A stretch of 18,918 nucleotides of DNA from an uncultured Clostridia bacterium (GTDB lineage: Bacteria > Bacillota > Clostridia > Christensenellales > Borkfalkiaceae), in contig CAMOVY010000005.1 in the NCBI GenBank assembly GCA_946627905.1, positions 1 to 18,918 on the forward strand, in the 5' to 3' direction. This document shows positions 15,494 to 18,918 of the stretch, one piece after another. The position numbers and the translations under genes were made by a program. The notes beneath the pieces were generated by a model, which was given only the letters and a program-made list of their open reading frames with translations, did not search any database and was not told where the DNA came from. Each line of letters begins with the position of its first letter. Within the stretch, counting starts at the first letter, position 1.

Positions 15494-16651
15494 TCACTCA
15501 AATTTCGCCGCTTCTTTAAGCAAATAATCGTCCGAGATGTCAGTATAAGCGTTGCCCAGCGCGCCGAGAGAGTGCCCCATAAACTCGTCGATTGCCGGTT
15601 GCGCGATTCCGCACTCTTTACACCGTGAATAAAACGTCGTCCGCAGGTCGTAAAGTTTATGGTTCGGAAGCGCTGCCTTGATAAGTTCCCGCAGCGTTTC
15701 AACGTTCGGAATAACAAGCCCCGGAAGGAACGGCGCAAGCCGTTTCATTATCGGAATTTTCTTGTATTCGACCTTGCGGTTTTTACGCTTCGAGTTTATG
15801 GCGATAATGAACGGCGGTTCGATTCTGACCGTTTTCAATTCGTTGGGCCGCAGTCCCGTGCAAAGCAGTAAAACGATAACGTTCAGATAAGGCGAATCGT
15901 TAAGCGATAAAAGCAGCGTTTGTTCTTCCGCTTTGGTAAGCGCCGCACCGTGTTCCCGTTCGTGCTTGACGTGGAAGACAATCGCCAGCGGATTTTGTGT
16001 TATCAGATTGTGCGCAATAGCCGTTTTAAAAATCACCGATAAAAGCCCGTGTATTTCGTCGCACGTTTTGCCTTTACCTTCCGCCGTCAGTCGGTCAAGC
16101 AACTTTTGGCAGTCTCCCGGGGAAATGCTTTTAAGCGGCGTTTCCTTAAAATAGGGCAAAATGTGTTTCCGATAACGTTCCATATCCTTAACGAACGTTC
16201 GTTCCGCAACCTTCTTCTTCCTAAAATTCTCAAAATAGTACTGTGCAAAGGCGTTAAAGGTTTTAGGAACGCCGTTCGAGTTATCTTTCGGGTGCTTTAA
16301 AAATCCCTTATCGATTGCGTCCTGAATTTTGAAGACGACTTCGTTTACAGATTTCCCGTAAAAGTAATGTTTTTTATCCCCCTTTGTGATATAGCCTTGA
16401 TACCGTCCGTCGGTCCTTATTTTAGTATTGACCGAAATCCCCGGCATATTTACAAGCATTACAACCTCCTTCGGGGTTAATGCTTCGTTTCCGTCGCTGT
16501 TAAACGGCTTAAACCGTGCGCGTATTTTTTCGGCTTTTCTGTCAAACTCTTCGTTATCGAGTTCTGCTTGCGCGCAGTATAAAATTATCTTGTTTGCTAT
16601 CTCTTGAAAAAAGGCTATATCTTTCGCGTTCATCTCGTATAACTCCCGCAT
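15494..16651 (-). CDS. int: Tyrosine recombinase / phage-type integrase
   Basis: This site-specific recombinase would integrate and excise the element at tRNA-Leu. Of 385 residues, about 75-105 look like an AP2-like arm-binding region (YQGYITKGDKKHYFYG) and 125-225 like a SAM-like core-binding domain. The catalytic domain follows, with R268 (CTGLRPNEL), a lysine-rich beta-hairpin near 288-298, R337 (LYDLRTTF), H360 (FMGH) and the nucleophile Y369 (AYTD). The usual His of the HxLR box is Tyr334 here. Residues 1-70 are an extra helical, charged N-terminal part. Its 3' end faces the tRNA. ATG at 16651 was used; Met7 is an alternative. Intact and probably functional. Confidence 0.93.
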   Translation of the reverse strand: MRELYEMNAKDIAFFQEIANKIILYCAQAELDNEEFDRKAEKIRARFKPFNSDGNEALTPKEVVMLVNMPGISVNTKIRTDGRYQGYITKGDKKHYFYGKSVNEVVFKIQDAIDKGFLKHPKDNSNGVPKTFNAFAQYYFENFRKKKVAERTFVKDMERYRKHILPYFKETPLKSISPGDCQKLLDRLTAEGKGKTCDEIHGLLSVIFKTAIAHNLITQNPLAIVFHVKHEREHGAALTKAEEQTLLLSLNDSPYLNVIVLLLCTGLRPNELKTVRIEPPFIIAINSKRKNRKVEYKKIPIMKRLAPFLPGLVIPNVETLRELIKAALPNHKLYDLRTTFYSRCKECGIAQPAIDEFMGHSLGALGNAYTDISDDYLLKEAAKFE

Positions 16652-16707
16652 AAAAGATTAGCACGAAAAATACAACTTTTTACTAAAAAATTTTTTAATA
16701 TAAATTT

Positions 16708-16761
16708 AAAAAAAGCCTATAAAAGTCCGTAAAAAATACGGGTTGTTATAAGGCTTTTTTT
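16708..16761. terminator. Bidirectional terminator between repressor and integrase genes
   Basis: AAAAAAAGCC (16708-16717) pairs with GGCTTTTTTT (16752-16761). An inner CCGTA/TACGG hairpin and further TATAA pairing lie inside. A runs on one side and T runs on the other suit termination on both strands. On the minus strand it would end the repressor transcript before the integrase gene, so the integrase probably has its own promoter in the AT-rich 16652-16707. Confidence 0.7.
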
Positions 16762-16771
16762 AGTTATGGTA

Positions 16772-17125
16772 TTAAGACAGTTTCAGGCTGTCCGGCTGGC
16801 TTTCGATATATAGCGATTCGGCGGTGCGAAGGATAGCCCGTTGTTGCGCTTTGTCCATACCGTGGAACCAGGCAAGCAGTTTTCTGTCTTCTTCTGAAAG
16901 GTCGGCGGGAACGGGGCGGCCGTCTTCGTCTTCTGCGCCGACGAGATACCCGACGGAAACACCCAGAACTTCCGAAATCTGCTTTAACATAGCAATAGAA
17001 GGTTCACTTTTCCCTTTTTCATAAGTCCAAATAACTTTGTCGGTTGTTCCTATTTTCTCTGCAAAGGATTTTTGCGTAAAACCTTTTTCTTTCCGTAATT
17101 CTATAATTTTTTGAGAAAAATTCAT
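16772..17125 (-). CDS. XRE-family (CI/Cro-like) transcriptional repressor
   Basis: The 117 residues have an N-terminal helix-turn-helix domain (about 5-60) of the Cro/CI type, with FTQKSFAEKIGTTDKVIWTYEKGKSEPS as its core in two adjoining pieces. A short acidic linker (about 64-80) and a small C-terminal helical part follow. No LexA-type autoprotease motif is visible, so release would need an antirepressor or other signal. A strong GGGGGGG run precedes the ATG on the minus strand. It is divergent from the small-gene operon, and the shared gap holds long palindromes that are its likely operators. The role as element master repressor is inferred from context. Confidence 0.9.
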   Translation of the reverse strand: MNFSQKIIELRKEKGFTQKSFAEKIGTTDKVIWTYEKGKSEPSIAMLKQISEVLGVSVGYLVGAEDEDGRPVPADLSEEDRKLLAWFHGMDKAQQRAILRTAESLYIESQPDSLKLS

Positions 17126-17157
17126 TTTTCGCCCCCCCTTTATTTAAAATTATCTAC

Positions 17158-17191
17158 TTTTTTTTGATTTTGTGTTGACAATCAAAAAAAA
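17158..17191. promoter_or_regulatory. Long inverted repeat overlapping the divergent promoter, probable operator
   Basis: TTTTTTTTGATT (17158-17169) and AATCAAAAAAAA (17180-17191) are exact 12-bp inverted arms around a 10-bp centre. Part of the symmetry continues outward (ATCT against AGAT). The right arm lies across the promoter spacer and the centre covers the -35. A repressor bound here would block rightward transcription and could also affect its own. Confidence 0.65.
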
Positions 17192-17203
17192 ATAGAGTAA
17201 AAT
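17175..17203 (+). promoter_or_regulatory. Strong sigma-A promoter for the small-gene operon
   Basis: A perfect -35 TTGACA (17175-17180) and -10 TAAAAT (17198-17203) are 17 nt apart. Initiation would be near 17210. On the opposite strand TTGTCA (17176-17181) and TAGATA (17151-17156), 19 nt apart, may form a weaker promoter for the XRE gene. Confidence 0.8.
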
Positions 17204-17210
17204 ATACCCG

Positions 17211-17231
17211 AAATCTATAAAAAATAGATTT
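17211..17231. promoter_or_regulatory. Second inverted repeat downstream of the promoter
   Basis: AAATCTAT (17211-17218) and ATAGATTT (17224-17231) are inverted 8-bp arms, 5 bp apart, just after the predicted transcription start. TATCTA also occurs at 17151-17156, so the unit may be a second repressor site. It could instead form a weak RNA hairpin. Confidence 0.45.
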
Positions 17232-17238
17232 TAAGCAT

Positions 17239-17286
17239 ATGCGGAACGGGAAAATCCGCAAAAAAACTTCGGAGCAAGCATTATGA
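17239..17286 (+). CDS. Possible 15-residue basic leader peptide
   Basis: An ATG at 17239 opens a 15-codon frame, MRNGKIRKKTSEQAL, whose TGA overlaps the next ATG as ATGA at 17283-17286. It is the first ATG after the predicted transcription start. A TGCGGA/TCCGCA hairpin lies within it. No good Shine-Dalgarno is seen, so it may not be translated. Confidence 0.25.
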   Translation: MRNGKIRKKTSEQAL

Positions 17287-17471
17287 GAATATTTTTTATC
17301 GGCAAAGCGGCGGAAGTCGCGGCAAGGCTTAAAGCCTTTGCAACCGAAAACAGACTTCTGACCGCCGAACAATTTTTACAATCGCTGGCAAGGGAACGAC
17401 GAGCAATCGCCGCGCTTGCCGGGCAAAACAAAGTCAACGACGTCGCGGGCGGGGCGACGTTCGGCCGATAA
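17283..17471 (+). CDS. Small hypothetical protein (62 aa)
   Basis: This is the first sizable frame after the strong promoter. GGAG lies about 9 nt before the ATG. The protein is 62 residues, basic and Ala-rich, probably helical (KAAEVAARLKAFATENRLL), with a Gly-rich end. No family is recognised. A small GCCGA/TCGGC hairpin follows across the stop codon. Position suggests an early or Cro-like slot of the element, but no helix-turn-helix is evident. An antisense frame at 17231-17497 looks like a shadow. Confidence 0.45.
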   Translation: MRIFFIGKAAEVAARLKAFATENRLLTAEQFLQSLARERRAIAALAGQNKVNDVAGGATFGR

Positions 17472-17503
17472 AAAAAGTCGGCTCCGAAGTAAAACAATTT
17501 TCC

Positions 17504-17530
17504 CAGGGAACGGGCCCGCCCCCCTGTTCC
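17504..17530. repeat. GC-rich hairpin before the Cys-rich gene
   Basis: GGAAC (17507-17511) pairs with GTTCC (17526-17530), extended by GGG/CCC with one bulged T. Alternatively CAGGG (17504-17508) pairs with CCCTG (17522-17526). A stretch of A, not T, follows, so a terminator role is doubtful. The run of C is unlike the AT-rich surroundings. Confidence 0.4.
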
Positions 17531-17558
17531 GACAAAAAATAAAAGGAAGGTATTAAAA

Positions 17559-17978
17559 ATGAAAGAAAAAGTCGGTAAAACCTGCGCTGTAGCAGACGCG
17601 GAATTAAAAGAAAGTAAAACGCTTCAAGGGATTGTTTCTTGCAGTAGAGTGCCGGAAGAAAGGGATTGCAAAAACTGTCCGTATTGTTTTGGAAGAAATT
17701 GTATGCGAACCCTATTATTCGATTGCATGGATTATATCACCGTGCAAATAAGAAAGGAAAGAACAGAACAGGCAAGTAAACCAAAGAAAAAATACATAGT
17801 ACATGCAAAATCCGCACCTTGCGATGAAGAACCCGAAATAGGAAAAGACTTTACAAAAGAGTTTGACGATTTTTGGACAGCAAACGCATATATGGAAGAA
17901 TTAGACAATGAAACATACTTAAACGGTTGCCACGTATATTGTCAAACCTATATCGAAGAAAAGGCGGTCGAACAATGA
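17559..17978 (+). CDS. Phage-type small Cys-rich protein with CxxCPY motif (139 aa)
   Basis: The protein has Cys at the spacing DCKNCPYCFGRNCMRTLLFD then C (about residues 36-57), a probable zinc-binding module. It resembles short CxxCPY proteins common in Bacillota phages and elements. A basic linker PKKKY and an acidic C-terminal region follow; WTANAYMEELDN is a possible second small domain. AAGGAAGG lies 8 nt before the ATG. The stop overlaps the next start as ATGA. The same Cys module recurs in the protein at 18311. Function unknown. Confidence 0.8.
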   Translation: MKEKVGKTCAVADAELKESKTLQGIVSCSRVPEERDCKNCPYCFGRNCMRTLLFDCMDYITVQIRKERTEQASKPKKKYIVHAKSAPCDEEPEIGKDFTKEFDDFWTANAYMEELDNETYLNGCHVYCQTYIEEKAVEQ

Positions 17979-18205
17979 AAGAAATTCAGGTTTCCCTGTG
18001 GGAGATGACGAAGGAAGAAGCGGCAGCCCTTCCGGACGGTGAACAGTATTTAGTTTATAATCCGGTTTTCAATTATTACAGGGTAGAAACGGCGCAATCC
18101 GGAAAGAACAAACAAGATATAGCGAAAATAAAAACCGCTTTGCCGAAACTGATATATCTATCGTTCGACGGTAAAGTTTACGAAAAGGAAGGTGTAAAGA
18201 AATGA
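17975..18205 (+). CDS. Small hypothetical protein (76 aa)
   Basis: The ATG at 17975 overlaps the stop of the preceding gene (ATGA), which suggests translational coupling; upstream in-frame codons belong to the neighbour and were not used. The protein starts MKEIQVSLWEMTKEEAAALP and contains YLVYNPVFNYYRVE and KLIYLSFDGKVYEKEG, giving a compact alternating alpha/beta appearance. No family is recognised. It ends with another ATGA overlap with the next small gene. Confidence 0.7.
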   Translation: MKEIQVSLWEMTKEEAAALPDGEQYLVYNPVFNYYRVETAQSGKNKQDIAKIKTALPKLIYLSFDGKVYEKEGVKK

Positions 18206-18339
18206 GTGCGTTTTTAATTTCATATCTCGGCGCTGTGGCGGCGCTGGCAAGTTTCGGAATATTCGTCGTTATATACGACGCTATAACAACAAAAAAGGAA
18301 GGTGAAGAAAATGGAAAAAGAGAAAATCGAAAAGATTAA
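18202..18339 (+). CDS. Tiny single-span membrane protein (45 aa)
   Basis: This frame reads MSAFLISYLGAVAALASFGI, continues FVVIYDAITT and ends in a charged tail. Residues 2-27 form one hydrophobic span; the tail is rich in Lys and Glu. Its ATG overlaps the preceding stop (ATGA), and AGGAAGGTG lies about 8-10 nt upstream. It overlaps the next gene by 29 bp in another frame. Such peptides occur in phage and element operons; function unknown. Confidence 0.6.
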   Translation: MSAFLISYLGAVAALASFGIFVVIYDAITTKKEGEENGKRENRKD

Positions 18340-18487
18340 ACAGGGTTTAAAGCACTGTACCGACAAAGTCGGACTTGTAAATTGTGAAAATTGCCCCTAT
18401 GACAGCGGGAGCAACGGCGAGTGCGTCGGTAGGCTTTTATCGGACTGCGGCGAACTCGTCGCCGAACTTACGGGGGCGCAAGTATGA
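18311..18487 (+). CDS. Small Cys-rich CxxCPY protein (58 aa), paralogue of the 17559 product
   Basis: From the ATG at 18311, with AGGAAGG about 8 nt upstream, the protein is 58 residues. A charged helix is followed by a Cys, then CENCPYDSGSNGECVGRLL, SDC and a hydrophobic helix. The Cys spacing and the CPY...LL.DC pattern match the larger protein at 17559-17978. A GTG at 18302 is a less likely start. Zinc binding is inferred. The stop overlaps the next start as ATGA. Confidence 0.75.
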   Translation: MEKEKIEKIKQGLKHCTDKVGLVNCENCPYDSGSNGECVGRLLSDCGELVAELTGAQV

Positions 18488-18663
18488 CGTATTATTGCTG
18501 TTCTTACGTAAACAAGAAAAAAGCGACTGTAAGTCTTTATTTACCGGGAAAAGAAGATTTTATAAAAGCGGTAAATGAAGCGCGCAGGCAAGGTTTTAAC
18601 CCCGTCCGTTCGGTCGTAATGGTAAACGGCGAATCGGTTAGGAAGGAAAGGGTTTTAAAGTAG
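18484..18663 (+). CDS. Small hypothetical protein (59 aa)
   Basis: The ATG at 18484 overlaps the preceding stop. The frame reads MTYYCCSYVNKKKATVSLYL and ends in TAG at 18661. A central segment, EDFIKAVNEARRQGFNPVRS, looks helical, with beta-like segments before and after. No family is recognised. Supported by the ATGA coupling, uninterrupted codon use like its neighbours and a terminator-like structure directly after it. Confidence 0.65.
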   Translation: MTYYCCSYVNKKKATVSLYLPGKEDFIKAVNEARRQGFNPVRSVVMVNGESVRKERVLK

Positions 18664-18697
18664 CCGACAATAGTCCGGACTCTGTCGGACTTCCTTT
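18664..18697 (+). terminator. Hairpin ending the small-gene operon
   Basis: CCGACA (18664-18669) pairs with TGTCGG (18683-18688), with the self-complementary AGTCCGGACT inside. TTCCTTTT follows. It begins right after the TAG stop, so it is a plausible but imperfect terminator. Confidence 0.5.
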
Positions 18698-18700
18698 TAT

Positions 18701-18731
18701 GGCGGCGAGAATAAGTGTTCCGCTCGCCGCC
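18701..18731. repeat. GC-rich 9-bp stem-loop
   Basis: GGCGGCGAG (18701-18709) and CTCGCCGCC (18723-18731) pair perfectly. No T run follows. It lies in the 154-bp gap before the last gene. Confidence 0.5.
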
Positions 18732-18817
18732 CTATATATCCCCCGCAGGTTTGCACCGCAATTTTGCGACGGTCGGCTCGATTCCGACGGGAGAAATAAA
18801 TTAAAGGAGCAAGGACA

Positions 18818-18918
18818 ATGAAGAAATCGACGATTAAACTTATCGGTATAATTCTCGGTATCGTTGCTTCCATAATCGTAATATCCGGCGCTATCAAGTC
18901 GGGCTACGATAAATGGAA
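18818..18918 (+). CDS. Membrane-anchored small protein, C-terminus beyond window
   Basis: An ATG at 18818 with AAGGAG 8 nt upstream opens a frame to the right edge, with 33 complete residues. It starts MKKSTIKLIGIILGIVASII and goes on VISGAIKSGYDKW. Residues 6-25 form a membrane span or uncleaved signal anchor. No family can be assigned from the fragment. Confidence 0.6.
   Translation, partial: MKKSTIKLIGIILGIVASIIVISGAIKSGYDKW

Larger units (their letters stand above)
15353..18918. mobile_element. Integrated element or prophage inserted at tRNA-Leu, left part
   Basis: Immediately beyond the tRNA 3' end come a tyrosine integrase, an XRE repressor, a divergent promoter with operator-like palindromes, and a chain of tiny phage-like genes. 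This is the usual layout of an integrative element or temperate phage lysogeny region. No structural or conjugation gene falls in the window, so prophage and ICE/IME cannot be told apart. The right end lies beyond the window. Confidence 0.85.

Noticed and set aside
15331..15738. Minus-strand frame of 135 codons overlapping the integrase 3' end and the tRNA region
   Set aside because: It runs antiparallel-free in another frame through integrase coding DNA and a terminator, with a low-complexity C-terminus. The integrase frame has clear catalytic motifs.
17231..17497. 88-codon minus-strand frame opposite the 62-aa frame
   Set aside because: It would lie downstream of no visible promoter and would run into the strong rightward promoter. 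The plus-strand frame follows that promoter and has a GGAG before its ATG. Neither is certain.
18736..18797. Possible complete tRNA gene
   Set aside because: A T-arm-like hairpin exists, but there is no proper D-arm, anticodon arm or fully paired acceptor, and the length is too short.

Overview
The window comes from a bacterial chromosome close to its replication origin, with the left end of a mobile element at its right side. The DUF1256/YyaC-type spore protease homologue, the Soj/Spo0J-type ParA/ParB pair, palindromic TGTTTCACGTGAAACA-type parS sites and strong AGGAGG-like ribosome binding sites point to a Bacillota (Clostridia-like, spore-former ancestry) genome of medium GC. A finer taxonomic call is not supported by sequence reading alone.

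Left part (1-5266): mnmG (partial, minus) lies downstream of dnaA (minus). Divergent from dnaA is recF (plus). dnaN, which usually sits between dnaA and recF, is absent from this locus. A yyaC-like gene (minus) follows, then an AT-rich stretch of about 700 bp with no gene but three parS sites, a long hairpin and a strong promoter for the next gene. Genes on both sides are transcribed away from 2.7-5.2 kb, as expected around an origin, yet canonical DnaA-box clusters are not visible.

Middle part (5267-15352): ftsH, parA and parB run rightwards, followed by an nfeD-paraslipin membrane pair and a two-domain DUF2156-GNAT protein. Convergent to these is a polA-coaE operon (minus). Then comes a tRNA-Leu(CAA) gene with its own promoter-like sequence and terminator. 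ParA and ParB with the parS sites form the chromosome segregation module. FtsH and the NfeD/SPFH pair are membrane quality-control or membrane-organisation proteins. PolA and CoaE are housekeeping.

Right part (15353-18918): a tyrosine recombinase gene directly beyond the tRNA 3' end marks an integrative element or prophage inserted at tRNA-Leu. It carries tandem 11-bp repeats next to the putative attachment site, an XRE-family repressor, a strong divergent promoter embedded in a long palindrome (probable operator), and a rightward chain of very small genes linked by ATGA stop/start overlaps. The chain includes two related Cys-rich CxxCPY proteins, a 45-aa membrane peptide and a 59-aa protein. 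The element continues past the right edge. No CRISPR array, rRNA gene or insertion sequence was seen.
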